A stretch of DNA of 64,000 nt from Trichomonas vaginalis G3 (GCF_026262505.1 NC_067203.1:9424001-9488000); one strand, 5' to 3'; positions 1-10,560 are shown, counted from the first letter of the stretch. Numbers and translations are program-made. The notes: generated by a model not told the origin, from the sequence alone.

Positions 1-1
1 T

Positions 2-136
2 GAAGTATGTGATTGTGATGATGGAGTTCTCGATAAATCTAAAATCGGATTAAGATTAATTGAAAACTCAAGTAATTCTTTGAAATCTTGTGTTGTCTGG
101 CACTATAATAACCAAAGAATGAGAATATTATGTTGA
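2..136 (+). CDS. 3' end of a gene running off the left edge
   Basis: A reading frame is open from the first bases to a TGA at 134-136. It encodes 44 residues, including the run VVWHYNNQRMRILC, with ordinary, unbiased amino acid content rather than the Lys/Asn/Phe/Ile-rich content of random AT-rich frames here. It is probably the C-terminus of a protein whose body lies outside the window. I cannot name the family. A chance open frame of this length is possible. Confidence 0.4.
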   Translation, partial: EVCDCDDGVLDKSKIGLRLIENSSNSLKSCVVWHYNNQRMRILC

Positions 137-2387
137 ATGATGAGTACGTGTGCTCGGCATTCGCCGAGCGAATTGAGTTTAACGTACTATGAAAAGTGAC
201 AAATTTGGGCTTTTTTTCCTAGGGTTATGATCTCTTCCTTTCTGCTCAATACGACAGAAATGAAAGAATGAATTTGTACTCCCTAATTGATTACTACAAT
301 CTGTATCTATCTTTAACATAGAATTAGCTGCATTGTGATTTATACTCCAGAATTATTCAATTTAAGATCAACCTCGTAAATTTTAATCATATTGCACCAA
401 TACTCCTACGTTGAGATAAGAACATGATTATACATACCAAAGCCCCATATTAAAAATCAAAATTTAGCACCTCCATTATGCAACCACATTATTCGTCGCA
501 AATAAGTATATTTACGCATATTATGATGCATATTCACACAACTCGTATACATGAAAAGTTATTAAAATCAGACAAAATTATTGCAATAAGGGAAAAAAAA
601 CAACTTTATTATATATGTTAGTAATGAATTACAAATATTTCTACAAAGAATGCTCAATACTTCATATAATCTTCGAATATTTCTTATTACAAGTTAATAC
701 ATTTTGACTCGAACATGATAAACAAAAGCTGACACGCCGATTACTACATTTATGAAAATATAGTACGTTTCCATTCATCTGTTTACTTGTTTTTGTTGGA
801 ATAAAAACATTTTTTTTTCTTTCATGAAATAAGAATTTTGCTGCGAAAGCAATATCTCTAACAATAATTAATACATTACGTCAACTCTGGAATGAGTATT
901 TATCAAATATGATATCAAAATCAAAAATTAGTTGTTTTTTATGAGTAAAAACGATGTAAATTGATTATTTGACTAATTATCAAATACTTTGATTTTCCAA
1001 ATTTTTTTCGAAATTGATTTTTTCATGTGAAAATTCAAATTGTTTAATTTCATTTTTGAAATTTTGAATTTTTTTTGGAATTTTGAGTTGATCAATTCAG
1101 CAGAATTGATAATGCTATTGCTTTAGGGCATACCACAAGGTGATGAATAAAAGGTGAACATTAACAAATTATTTTAAATCACAAATATCATCCTCATCAA
1201 CTTTAATTCTAAAAAGAACTGTACTGAATTATGAAAATGCATGATTTACATTATTAAAATCTTTGAATGAAAATAGTACAAGATAAGTTTTCATTCATTT
1301 TTAATTAGATTTAAACGAAAAACTACTCCATATTAAAATTTAAGTCGAGAAATCGTATTTTGTTCTTATTTGTTAGCATTTTGTAGACATTCTAATCTTG
1401 AATTAATTTGTTACATGATATTATTAACAAATTTAACTGAAAAAATATGTTAATATGGAATAAACCATGATTATATAAGCTATCAATGCTATATATACAT
1501 ATGTAAAAGATTCATATTAACTCAATTAACAAAAATGATAGATTTTCATAAAGGTTCAATCTAGGTTCGTCCGAAAATTTTGATTTTTATATAGAAGACA
1601 TAGTTTCATATACATAATTAAATTTTCAAACAAATTTGATCATACCATTTATTAAGCAGGATAGTATATTAATTACTATCAGTATAAAAATATAAAAATG
1701 ATTATATTTAATTATTGCATAATTTAGTCAAAGAGTTATAAGCCTCAAGTGATCGTTATCACCTTCAATGCACGTATACTTTATTGATTCATAGATATTT
1801 AATCTATGTTTGACATGTTGTTGTCGTCATTCGTTTTGTTCCCATTCTTCCTAAGTTAGAATTAGAGAATACACCATCCACATCATCTAATTTGGTCCTC
1901 AGCGATAGATTGGTTCATTTTGGAGGAGTCCCATCAGACAGTTTTCGAGCACCAAATATCAAATTTTAATGTATACAAATCTTTAGTGATTTATCTCTCT
2001 TATGATGAGTAAAAGGTTTCTGCTCATCAACATTTGATTTCCGACATATATGATTTCTAATTGCAATTATTTACTTTCTTTTATAATCTAACTCTGTGAC
2101 TCATACCATAAATTAATTATTGGAAAGTGTCAATATGTTTGGCACAACGCATGGCGGAAGATACCAAACCATGCAGGGAATATGATACGTTTAAGATCTC
2201 CGAACTTTTTTTCCAAAAATTTTCTATCGTTGCCCTACCTCTTCTGACAAATTTTCTCTGAAAAAATTTTGTTGTACAAATATTTTATTTCTTATACTAT
2301 TTATATTAATATTATGCAGTTTAAATTTTTCTGAGTCCTATTGAAAATTGAATTAACCACAATTAAAAATACAATGAGAATTTTTCT
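137..2387. other. 2.2-kb AT-rich intergenic region with one possible coding relic
   Basis: No convincing gene is seen. The stretch is rich in A/T runs, with many overlapping short AT palindromes between about 960 and 1110. One frame on the + strand, 1814-1969 (52 codons with no ATG, ending TAA), has coding-like composition and includes LVHFGGVPSDSF. It may be the tail of a decayed gene. The rest holds nothing I can support. Confidence 0.4.
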
Positions 2388-2392
2388 TCATA
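2388..2392 (+). promoter_or_regulatory. Initiator (Inr) TCATA of the glycine-rich protein gene
   Basis: TCATA matches the trichomonad initiator consensus TCAYW. The A at 2390 would be +1, giving a 5' leader of about 6 nt before the ATG at 2396. Such short leaders are typical of parabasalid genes. The Inr supports the ATG at 2396 over the out-of-frame ATG at 2374. Confidence 0.6.
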
Positions 2393-2395
2393 AAA

Positions 2396-3433
2396 ATGCT
2401 TGCTTTGTTAATCACCATTGTCCATGGTGCAACTATAGAATTCAATTTAACTGATTCTGCGGCTGGTTCTCCAAATATTTCATCAAATGAAACATGTTTT
2501 ATATTTTATTTTCCATGCAAAAATTATTCTCATTGCACATCATACGAAGGGATACTTCCAAAAGGAAAGTATAGATTGGAAGTATGGGGAGCAGAAGGTG
2601 GTATGATGTACTCACCATTGGCAGCAAATCCTGGAAGAGGAGGATATGCAAAGGGAATTATTAATCTACCATCACCAACCAAAATATTTATTCATTTGGG
2701 AGGTTCTCCACCAAGAAGAAATGATACTGAAAAGAAGATTGTTTATGGTGGTTATAATGGAGGAGGGATGAATATCAACCCAAATGGAACTGTACAAAAT
2801 GGTGGTGGAGGTGCGACCGATATACGCATCGGAAATGATGATCTTTATTCCAGGGTGATAGTTGCCGGTGGTGGAGGGTCAGGTGGAACATTATCAGTGG
2901 ATTCATCAAATTCTGGCGGTTCTGGAGGTGGATTTGATGGAGAATCCGTAGACTTTTATACGATGAACGGCGGAACACAAAATTCTCCAGGGTCATGCAG
3001 CTATAGTGCTCATTCAGGAGATTTTGAATATGGTGGTAATAATAGTTTCCGTGGAGGAGGTGCGGGAGGTGGATGGTTTGGCGGTGCATCAACAGAACCA
3101 ACAACAAATGAAATGGGAGGTTCAGGTGGAGGATCTGGCTTCGTATATAATTACACTTTACCTCCAAGTTTCCAATATAAATTGGATAAAAAATACCTGC
3201 TATCCAAAACAAATTTGATAACTGGCAATGAGAACATGCCAGAATGGGATGGCTCCTTTAGCATCGGGCATTTGGGACATGGTGTAGCCAAAATAACATT
3301 GCTTTTGCCTCCCAAAAAAAAACAGAATTCATTGATCCATACCATGATAGATTTTTACGCGTTATTCGCCGAAGATAAATGTATGAAAAGAAGGGAATAT
3401 TTGTTTTCCTTAGCTGTTTTTTCTTATTTATAA
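2396..3433 (+). CDS. Secreted-type glycine-rich protein (ALK/LTK-like Gly-rich domain)
   Basis: The 345-residue protein begins with a short hydrophobic leader (MLALLITIVHG) that looks like a signal peptide. Residues 40-310 form a Gly-rich domain. It opens with YRLEVWGAEGG, continues through GRGGYAKG and GGYNGGG to GGGGATDIR and VIVAGGGGSGG, and ends with a run of GGSGGG blocks. This order is that of the glycine-rich domain found in ALK/LTK receptors and in many lineage-expanded trichomonad proteins. Potential N-glycosylation sites and Cys residues fit an extracellular location. The C-terminal 40 residues are Lys/Met/Phe-rich and lack a clear membrane anchor, so the protein is either secreted or held by something else. 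The start is set by the ATG 6 nt downstream of an Inr. Function is unknown; surface or secreted adhesion is only inference. Confidence 0.8.
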   Translation: MLALLITIVHGATIEFNLTDSAAGSPNISSNETCFIFYFPCKNYSHCTSYEGILPKGKYRLEVWGAEGGMMYSPLAANPGRGGYAKGIINLPSPTKIFIHLGGSPPRRNDTEKKIVYGGYNGGGMNINPNGTVQNGGGGATDIRIGNDDLYSRVIVAGGGGSGGTLSVDSSNSGGSGGGFDGESVDFYTMNGGTQNSPGSCSYSAHSGDFEYGGNNSFRGGGAGGGWFGGASTEPTTNEMGGSGGGSGFVYNYTLPPSFQYKLDKKYLLSKTNLITGNENMPEWDGSFSIGHLGHGVAKITLLLPPKKKQNSLIHTMIDFYALFAEDKCMKRREYLFSLAVFSYL

Positions 3434-3867
3434 ACATGTATTATTAATTTTAGAATCTCTTTTCCCTCTCTTGTTTTTATATGAATCATTTCATGGTACA
3501 TAAAAATACCTCTTAGTTACTACCTTTAATCATCCAGATCAAATATCTAAACAGATATCTCACAAGAATTCAAGAATTCTAGGCGAATTAAGAATGCTGG
3601 TATTGAGAAACTGATATCTATTTATGTGAAATACAATTAATGGTAGTTTTGACTGTTTCATCATCTAAAATGAGAGTTATTATTTATATGAAATAAGCTT
3701 ATTCGAATATATAGAGTTTAAACTATATCAACTACAATCTTTTTTTAAAACGATTTAATAAGCAGATCTTGTCTCTATTATATATATAACTTCAATAGAG
3801 TACCTAGAAAAAACATTAAGTATAATACTTAATATATTTTTATAAATATAATAAACAAATAATAATA
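3434..3867. other. Short intergenic region between convergent genes
   Basis: The two flanking genes point toward each other, so this stretch should carry both 3' ends and polyadenylation sites. I see only AT-rich sequence and a small tandem GAATTC pair near 3570. No RNA gene or repeat is visible. Confidence 0.4.
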
Positions 3868-5298
3868 TTACATTGTTGAGTCCTGAATTGTCATGACAAC
3901 TCCACGAGGTAATTGAGTGATGTTTCTCACGTATAGATAAGGTAAGAAGTTCAAAATGATCCACAAACTTCCTAAAACATGGAAAAAGAAAGCGAAGAAA
4001 ATCAATTTGTTTCCGCCAATCAAAATCTTGTTTTCGCTGGCGTAAATATTGAACTCTCTGACTTCTTTTTTATCAGGATTTGCAGTGAATGCTAAATGGC
4101 CATTTCCTTTGAAAAGATACGTCTTTGAGTAACCAGAAGTATGGAAATGATATGCTCCTGTTGTAGAACTAATTATGGAACCAACTCTGGTCATTAGTCC
4201 GGCTTTTTCATCATATTCAGATGCGCCAAAAGAAATAATCATATCTACAGGCTGTGAAGCGAAGAACTCTGCAAATAAGATGTCCCTGCCAACAAGGAAA
4301 GCTGTTCGACCAAGTGTTGTGTTCAAAACAAGAATTTCTTGCATTTTGTACAAAAATGGGACTTTTGACTTCTGATGATGGACAAGAGGGAACTGGGTGG
4401 TTCCATTAGATGTAACAACGTATAAAGTATCTGTCTTATTGCTGGAATGACAGAATGTAAGTAATGATTTCGATTTTAACGAAAGTAGAAGTGAAATATC
4501 ACCTGTAATTGGCATATCGATGATTATAAACTCTGGGTTGCTCTTTACTTTCTTAATTAACTTGCGGATTTTTGAAACGTCTGTATTATTGAAATTTTCA
4601 ATGACAACAGCCTTCGCTGGTGTTTCTGATCGTACAAAGAAGAAATTAAATACAACAACTGCGACAATAATGATCGGAAAAACCCTCATATGAATTCTAA
4701 ATTTTCTTCTTCCTAAATAGCGGGCAACACGCCACATAGATGTATATGATGCGAAGAATCCAACTGCAAAAGCAACTCCTGAAGGGCCTATGAATCTTAA
4801 TGGAAGAAATGTGAAATCTGAAAACGTATTACAAAAAGATGAAACATGAATTGAGGTACCAAGGTGATCAATAACCGCTATAAATTCAGCAGAACATGTT
4901 AAAAAGATTGGAAATGAAAATAAAGTAATATTACTTACAATTCCAAATCTTTTCGTTGTTAAACGATCAAATACTACTGCCATTACGTACATTGCACCTC
5001 TGAGTAAGTCTAAAACTGTAATTCGTGGATGTAAGTGATCTTCAAAAGGCTGAATTAGAAATCCTGTAAACCATGTAACAAAAAGAAAGAATATATAAAG
5101 GGTAACGAGACAGATGCCACTGCACTTTCTCGTGTACTCGATTAATGAGAGAGATAGCAAATAAATTGTTGGAAATGATGGAAGAAAGAGGACTGCGAAA
5201 ATAAACAAGGAAATAATGGACACCTGTCGGACTGCATGATAAATAATCGAATGGCTTCGATTGTCGTTCCAGAAAATGATCCAATTCAGAATTCCCAT
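3868..5298 (-). CDS. Lnt-like multi-pass membrane protein with degenerate nitrilase domain
   Basis: This 476-residue protein starts at the first ATG of the frame; the frame is open further upstream without an ATG. Residues 1-222 hold about six hydrophobic segments. Residues 230-425 form a soluble domain, followed by one C-terminal hydrophobic segment (about 430-455). That layout is the one seen in apolipoprotein N-acyltransferase (Lnt): a membrane bundle, a nitrilase-like domain, and a final helix. Local matches include FIIIDMPITG (259-266 region) where Lnt has the P-E catalytic motif, QKSKVPF (309-315) where Lnt has the K-containing LVPFGE loop, FLVGRDILFAEF where Lnt has the CYE motif, and FHTSGYSKTYLF where Lnt has the NTGiS loop. 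The Glu and Cys of the triad appear to be replaced, so this may be a catalytically dead relative. The family call is my inference from motif order. It could be an unrelated membrane protein. Confidence 0.5.
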   Translation of the reverse strand: MGILNWIIFWNDNRSHSIIYHAVRQVSIISLFIFAVLFLPSFPTIYLLSLSLIEYTRKCSGICLVTLYIFFLFVTWFTGFLIQPFEDHLHPRITVLDLLRGAMYVMAVVFDRLTTKRFGIVSNITLFSFPIFLTCSAEFIAVIDHLGTSIHVSSFCNTFSDFTFLPLRFIGPSGVAFAVGFFASYTSMWRVARYLGRRKFRIHMRVFPIIIVAVVVFNFFFVRSETPAKAVVIENFNNTDVSKIRKLIKKVKSNPEFIIIDMPITGDISLLLSLKSKSLLTFCHSSNKTDTLYVVTSNGTTQFPLVHHQKSKVPFLYKMQEILVLNTTLGRTAFLVGRDILFAEFFASQPVDMIISFGASEYDEKAGLMTRVGSIISSTTGAYHFHTSGYSKTYLFKGNGHLAFTANPDKKEVREFNIYASENKILIGGNKLIFFAFFFHVLGSLWIILNFLPYLYVRNITQLPRGVVMTIQDSTM

Positions 5299-5742
5299 TT
5301 TTAAAATCTTGTCAGTTTTCAAATACAATGATCGGATTCTTCTCAAATATAATTGATAAGATTATGATCGCTGTTCCAATTTAATATAATATCTATAATC
5401 AACAGCTAATGTAAAATCGTTTCTATTTATCGAAAAACGATTACGCTTCGTTTTCCATTTTGAAAATTTGATTTCCTTATTTTTAGCCGACTTCACTCTG
5501 ACTTTAGATTTTTTATGTGAGAGAACTCGGATTTATGTAATAATCTTTTTATTAATTGATGGATTATTTATGAAAAATTTTGAATAAAATGAAAAAATCT
5601 CACATATGGAAAATAACAAAAGTATTCATCCGTGAAATTGAGTGCATATGATTAAAATTGCATAATTTAATAGTATTTTTTTACATAACAAACAAATAAG
5701 GAAAATATATCAATTTTTCTCAGTTTTTTCCATGTTAAACTA
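5299..5742. other. Intergenic region upstream of the Lnt-like gene
   Basis: A reverse-strand TCATT at 5327-5331 could be the initiator of the Lnt-like gene, with a leader of about 30 nt. Otherwise this is AT-rich sequence that also contains the 3' end of the PDI-like gene. No other feature is visible. Confidence 0.35.
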
Positions 5743-6966
5743 TTATACAGTTTCTATTTTTTGCATGTCTTTGCTCATTCTGTTCAATCTGCAAATCTCG
5801 ATAATCATATAAATTAGAATCGATAAAAGAACAATAAGAATAATCAGCAAACCAATAATAAGATGAATGAATTCAGCTTGGGCTATTAATGACTTCAGAA
5901 TGTTTCCAGAAGCATATTTAACAGTTTTATTTAAAAATCCGGAATTCCAAGCGTCAGCAACTTTACCTTTATAGATAAGCTTTGCTCCAGAAAGACGACC
6001 AATGCCAGCAAGGAATGGCATTTCTGAAGGGGCTGCTTTAACGTATTTTAAGGAATCTGTATCTTCTGAAGCATCTACGTATCCATAATTAAGTTTGCAA
6101 TTGCCTTTTGATATGGTTTTGAGTGCCTCTCGCTGAGAATCTACAATTTGTCCGTGATTAAATAAAATTGCTCCAGGATTTTGCTGAATTGAATGAATTA
6201 GCTCATATGGAGAGTAGGGATGAAGAACACCGAATTTGTATTTGTTAATAAATGACTCAAGTCGAAATGAAAAGCCGGAAAATGTGTTTTGGCAATATTT
6301 TGATGTATAAGCTGTTAATTTCGGATCTTTAATTGACGAATTGATCTGAAAAAGGAAAACGTCTTGGAAATTTTTATAATATTTTGTTAATTCGCGAACT
6401 TTTTTATAGTATATATGATTTTCAGAAGGAACTTCTAGATGGAAAACGGAACCTCCGTCTGTATAGTTATCTAAAGTTTCTTCAAGTTGAGATTTCGAAG
6501 TGATTTCTGTGAAGGAGTAATTTAACGTCTGATTAATCCATCTATCCCAACCTTCTGGTCCTCTTTCAGGTGATTTTGGCCAGTATTGTTCATCAGGACC
6601 ATTTATTAAATATAAAGTTGGTGTTCCGCTGATTTTGAAGAAACTACATGATAATTCTGAATAGCAATCAATCATTGAGATGTAAATATCATCTCTATTT
6701 CCTAATCCTTGGGAATAAGCTTTTATTCCTTCAGGCAAACCTTGACAATAAGGGCAGTATTTGTTATAAAGTAAGAGAAATATTGGCTTGTTGCGAATAT
6801 TTCTAAGTTTTAGTTGAAATCCAGCAATATTAAAGTTCCACCAAGTTGATGAGATGAAAGCTGGAAACCAAAACAACATTATGAAAGAGATTAGAATATA
6901 CACTCGTTTTAAGAAAGATAGAGCAATGAGAGAAATATATTGGAAAAGTTTATTAACATATCTCAT
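5743..6966 (-). CDS. Membrane-anchored thioredoxin/PDI-like protein (CPYC)
   Basis: Up to 407 residues from the first ATG. A thioredoxin-like domain begins around residue 45. It carries KYCPYCQGLPEG, the CxxC redox motif in the form CPYC, and the cis-proline segment SGTPTLYLI that closes the thioredoxin active site. A long second region (about 180-340) may be a second, redox-inactive thioredoxin fold. A strong hydrophobic segment near residue 375 (LIIGLLIILIVLLSILIYMI) precedes a short cytoplasmic-type basic tail. This resembles membrane PDIs of the TMX type acting on disulfides in the endoplasmic reticulum. An internal ATG at 6879 directly follows a reverse-strand TCATA. It would give a 378-residue protein starting with a neat signal peptide (MLFWFPAFISST), so it may be the true start. 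Potential N-glycosylation sites agree with a luminal domain. Confidence 0.8.
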   Translation of the reverse strand: MRYVNKLFQYISLIALSFLKRVYILISFIMLFWFPAFISSTWWNFNIAGFQLKLRNIRNKPIFLLLYNKYCPYCQGLPEGIKAYSQGLGNRDDIYISMIDCYSELSCSFFKISGTPTLYLINGPDEQYWPKSPERGPEGWDRWINQTLNYSFTEITSKSQLEETLDNYTDGGSVFHLEVPSENHIYYKKVRELTKYYKNFQDVFLFQINSSIKDPKLTAYTSKYCQNTFSGFSFRLESFINKYKFGVLHPYSPYELIHSIQQNPGAILFNHGQIVDSQREALKTISKGNCKLNYGYVDASEDTDSLKYVKAAPSEMPFLAGIGRLSGAKLIYKGKVADAWNSGFLNKTVKYASGNILKSLIAQAEFIHLIIGLLIILIVLLSILIYMIIEICRLNRMSKDMQKIETV

Positions 6967-7454
6967 CAAATTTTATATTATCAAATATTCATCAAAGAGA
7001 GTGAACAAATACATATTAAACAACGAGTCAAACATAATTAATCAACAGGATTGGCATCTATTTGAATAAGACAAAAAAATCTGATTAATAAAGTGAGTGC
7101 CAGTGAATTGATTAATCAACACAAAATGCAATTCATTAATATGATATAGAATAACTATTCGTAATATAATAAACAATCAATTATGATGTTATCCATTAAA
7201 ATTCGATGAGAATTCATCCATTTTCAGTTATTGGAAAAAATGAAACTCACAATGTATATTTTGCCAAAGAATTATGCTGAATATACTTGGACTTTTGATT
7301 GCTGTGTAAATTTGATTTCCAAATTTTATAAACATTACGTTTTCGATGTATTCAATAAGTAATTTTATCAATTAATATTAAATATGATTTATTCAAATGC
7401 TTTATTTAGATGTTACTTTGTGCATGTAAAATAACGTGAAAATTTTTCTGTTGA
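6967..7454. other. Divergent intergenic region
   Basis: The region lies between the PDI-like gene (reverse) and the coiled-coil gene (forward), so it should contain both promoters. No clear TCAYW stands within 20 nt of the forward ATG at 7455. No RNA gene or repeat is seen. Confidence 0.35.
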
Positions 7455-9614
7455 ATGTCGGAGGAAGTGCCGCAAAAGAGGCCTATGACTGTGACATTCA
7501 ATGTGGAATATAACAGAGGTCCCACACGATCCAGTACTAGAACATATAATCAACCAGCTTCAGAAGGAGCGACATTACGTCCACAATCAAGAAAAATTAC
7601 GGCAAATCTTAAGACAGCAGATCTTTCACACATATCAGACAGTAAAACAATTCCAAATGTTCCTACTTTTATTCCAAAAGAGTTCGCCCGCGAAGTTAAA
7701 ACTCCGATTCCACTCAAAGAAGGAATGTCAACACACGACGCAGACAATAACCAATGGCTTACTCCTGTTTTCCCATCTCCTGCTCCTACAGATACAAGGC
7801 AAGAAGTAGAAAATCTCGGTCAATGGTTAAATTCTGTTTTAGAAAAGAACCAAAAAGAAACAAAAGATCCAATCGAATTAGCTACGAATGCAAGAAAATG
7901 GTTTACAATTGCTTACGAAGAACTTTGCCGTCAAGTTTCTGCAGAATCTCCTGAAGGATCAACATTATTGTTGTCAATCTGGAAAAGGTACCAAGAATTG
8001 TTTGCCAGAGTTGTCCAATTGCATCAAGAAGAAAAGACATACTTAGTTAACTGTCATAAAGAAAGAACATCAGCATTAAAACAACAAGTTGACCAAACAC
8101 AAGCAAAACTCAAACAGATTACGCAACAATATCGCGATGACCAAGAGAGATGGTCCAATTCTCGCGAAAGAGATGAAACAAAATTTGCAAATATGCGAAA
8201 AAAGTTAGATCTTCAAGTTAAGAACAAAAGATCATTACATATGCAGATCAAAGCTCTTAGAGAACAACTCGAGAGTGGAAAACCCATAGAAAAAGTGGAA
8301 GAACAACCTCCTGTTGAAGAACAAGAAGAAAAAAAGCCGGAAGTCAACATTACTAACCACCAAGTATCCGAAAAAGCCCATAACATGCGTCAGAACATCA
8401 AGAAAGACTACCCATACATGTATGATACCATTGGAGCTTTAGATGATATTTCCAGAATCTCAGATCAAGACAGGCAACCATCGATGCATACACGAGAGCT
8501 ATTCCCATCAATTCTACATGACCTTCCGCCCATCAGACCTCCGAAAATCCGCTCTTTAAAGTGGTGTATGGCAGCATTTAGTCATTTCTACGCTTTAAGG
8601 CTTTCAAACCTTTGTTCCAAGAAGCCTACAACCAAATACACCGCAAACAGACAGCATTTCGCCGAGGATATCTATCATCATCTGATATCTTTGTTCGGAT
8701 CTCCTGTTGAAGCCGCGGAAACCTTCTTTGACCTTGTAGAAACAGCTAAACAAAATGCTGCCAATGGAAACAGACGCTGCAGACTCTTCCTTCAGTTCAT
8801 AGACGCTCAAGCTCCATATCGTGACCCTGTTTTTCTTGATTTTTACTGTTTCTGTCTTGGCAACTTCATTATTACTAATACCCAACAAACACTACTGTTT
8901 GAGGACAAGCTTGATGAGAATCCACCTGTTTTCTCACCATGTTCCGGTTCAATTGCAATTGATTTAGCCAAAAAAGTGTTATATTCCATATCCGAAGGTG
9001 TTAATGCTGAAGGATACTTGAACAACATGAAAGAGGAGCTAAAGATATCAAATGACGACGAACAGATTGTTTCTGAAGATGTTTTATTGGATTATTTAGT
9101 TAATTGTTTTGCGACGGAAGAAAACAGAATGATGGATCAATTGCATGAACAATACGACATGGATGCAGCTCAATACGGTGGCATTGTTACTCTCGGACAA
9201 TTCCAAACACTCGCGATGTTCAGTTCAAAGAAATTGGCTTCACGAGGTTATTTGGATATGATGAGAGATACTTTTTTACGGACAATGTCAACTAAAATAT
9301 CTTTCCAAGATTTAGTTGAAGCAATGCATAGACAGTCAATGCTTGTTCCTATTTCCTTCGAGAGAGTGGATTACAACGTGGACACTCATCTCGATGATAT
9401 ATTCGCTTTCATGAAGGAAGAATACAACTTCCACATGCCAGAAATAGAAGCGAAATTGGAGAGAGCAAGAAAGACAGATAATTCACTTTTCAAACAGTTG
9501 AATGCGGCTAAATCAAAGTTCGAACAGGTCGTCGAATCAAAGAGAGCTGGACCTTTCACAGAAGATGCACAAAGAGAATTGTACGAAAAACTTAGATCTA
9601 CAACTCTTGAATGA
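7455..9614 (+). CDS. Helical/coiled-coil protein with axonemal dynein light-chain-like segment (flagellar candidate)
   Basis: The 719-residue protein opens with about 110 disordered, Thr/Pro/Arg-rich residues. Residues 150-205 contain EELCRQVSAESPEGSTLLL followed by SIWKRYQELF. This recalls the RQV...ER..LL pattern of the axonemal dynein light chain p28/AXDND1 family. A long coiled coil follows (about 205-290), then an acidic linker rich in Glu/Pro/Val. The C-terminal half (about 310-719) is a helical domain with no motif I recognise; it includes many acidic and aromatic residues. Codon use is that of a well-expressed gene. A flagellar or microtubule role is inferred from the p28-like helix and the coiled coil only. 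The start ATG is the first in frame. Confidence 0.6.
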   Translation: MSEEVPQKRPMTVTFNVEYNRGPTRSSTRTYNQPASEGATLRPQSRKITANLKTADLSHISDSKTIPNVPTFIPKEFAREVKTPIPLKEGMSTHDADNNQWLTPVFPSPAPTDTRQEVENLGQWLNSVLEKNQKETKDPIELATNARKWFTIAYEELCRQVSAESPEGSTLLLSIWKRYQELFARVVQLHQEEKTYLVNCHKERTSALKQQVDQTQAKLKQITQQYRDDQERWSNSRERDETKFANMRKKLDLQVKNKRSLHMQIKALREQLESGKPIEKVEEQPPVEEQEEKKPEVNITNHQVSEKAHNMRQNIKKDYPYMYDTIGALDDISRISDQDRQPSMHTRELFPSILHDLPPIRPPKIRSLKWCMAAFSHFYALRLSNLCSKKPTTKYTANRQHFAEDIYHHLISLFGSPVEAAETFFDLVETAKQNAANGNRRCRLFLQFIDAQAPYRDPVFLDFYCFCLGNFIITNTQQTLLFEDKLDENPPVFSPCSGSIAIDLAKKVLYSISEGVNAEGYLNNMKEELKISNDDEQIVSEDVLLDYLVNCFATEENRMMDQLHEQYDMDAAQYGGIVTLGQFQTLAMFSSKKLASRGYLDMMRDTFLRTMSTKISFQDLVEAMHRQSMLVPISFERVDYNVDTHLDDIFAFMKEEYNFHMPEIEAKLERARKTDNSLFKQLNAAKSKFEQVVESKRAGPFTEDAQRELYEKLRSTTLE

Positions 9615-9716
9615 TTAATTTTTATTTATTTGTTATTTTTTTTTTATATTTGTGTTTTAAAAGATATCTTTATTTTGTTTATATAAAACCAAATCTAATA
9701 TATACATATATATCAT

Positions 9717-9926
9717 TACTCACTTTTTCCGAAACCAAAAGTGTCGGAAAAAGTGAGTATTATATATTCAAAATAGTTATGACACTTTTACGGGCTTATA
9801 AATAAGCCCGAAAAAGTATCAAGCAACTATTAAAATATATATCGTCGCTCCTCCTCTCAAAAAGCGACTAATATATTTTGAATATATTAGTCACTTTTTC
9901 ATTTTCTAAAAGTGTAGAAAAAGTGA
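9717..9926. repeat. Cluster of inverted repeats (small foldback/MITE-like element)
   Basis: Four hairpins lie in about 210 bp. The first has perfect 16-bp arms at 9717-9732 and 9744-9759, with an 11-nt loop. A second, 9791-9810, has 9-bp arms (CGGGCTTAT) and a 2-nt loop. A third pairs GTCGCT at 9844-9849 with AGCGAC at 9863-9868. The fourth pairs TCACTTTTTC at 9891-9900 with 9917-9926. The outer halves are also related as imperfect inverted copies, with GAAAAAGTGAGTA recurring. It lies just downstream of the coiled-coil gene. It could be a short foldback transposon. Confidence 0.6.
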
Positions 9927-10329
9927 GTAATATATACAGATATATAATTACTTGTACCAAATTGAGAGCTTAATATAAGCGTCAGCTAATTTAGTATAGC
10001 TTTCATTATGGAACTAGAAATTCAAAGTATGTACTAAATATAAAAACATTTCACTTTTTTCGATTTTATCCATAATTTGATATAACATATTCTCAAAATA
10101 TCTAAATTAGTATTCTATATATACCTCTTTTGTAAATGGATTAGTTACAGACAAAACTGTTTGATCTGAATGATATTTTTATTATTATTTTTTTTTAAAT
10201 TAAATTAATTTTGATTTTTTTGCTTTATTTCAGCCTGATAATCACCATCACATGTAAAATGGAAGAATAGATTAGAGAATAATTATTAGAGAATTCTTTG
10301 TCACTTTAAAATTATTTCCACCAAATTTT

Positions 10330-10560
10330 ACATAATTTTGAATTTTCAATGAGTCGCCTCAAAAATTGAATTATATTCAATTTAAAAGAGACAAAAATTG
10401 AAAATACAGAACATACTCGATCATATCCCGGAAATTGAGTTTCACTCAATTTCCGGGATATGATGAAATTTTTTTCCATAAATTGAATGTACTTTCAATT
10501 TTATTGGCGGTTGGAGCTCAAAATTCAATTTTTAGCATTTTAGGAATTTTCTCACTTTTC
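10330..10560. repeat. Foldback repeat centred on a perfect 21-bp-arm hairpin
   Basis: A perfect inverted repeat has arms at 10420-10440 and 10444-10464, with a TTC loop. The arms contain ATCCCGGAAATTGAG and its complement. Outside the core, the two flanks are imperfect inverted copies of each other. The left side reads CGCC..AAAATTGA..ATTCAATTT; the right side, on the opposite strand, reads CGCC..AAAATTGA..ATTCAATTT with substitutions. The whole thus looks like a foldback element with diverging outer arms. The precise outer limits are uncertain. Confidence 0.6.

Noticed and set aside
2775-3212. 145-codon reverse frame across the glycine-rich gene
   Set aside because: It is a shadow of the Gly codons (GGN read as CCN/ACC on the other strand), with no independent features.
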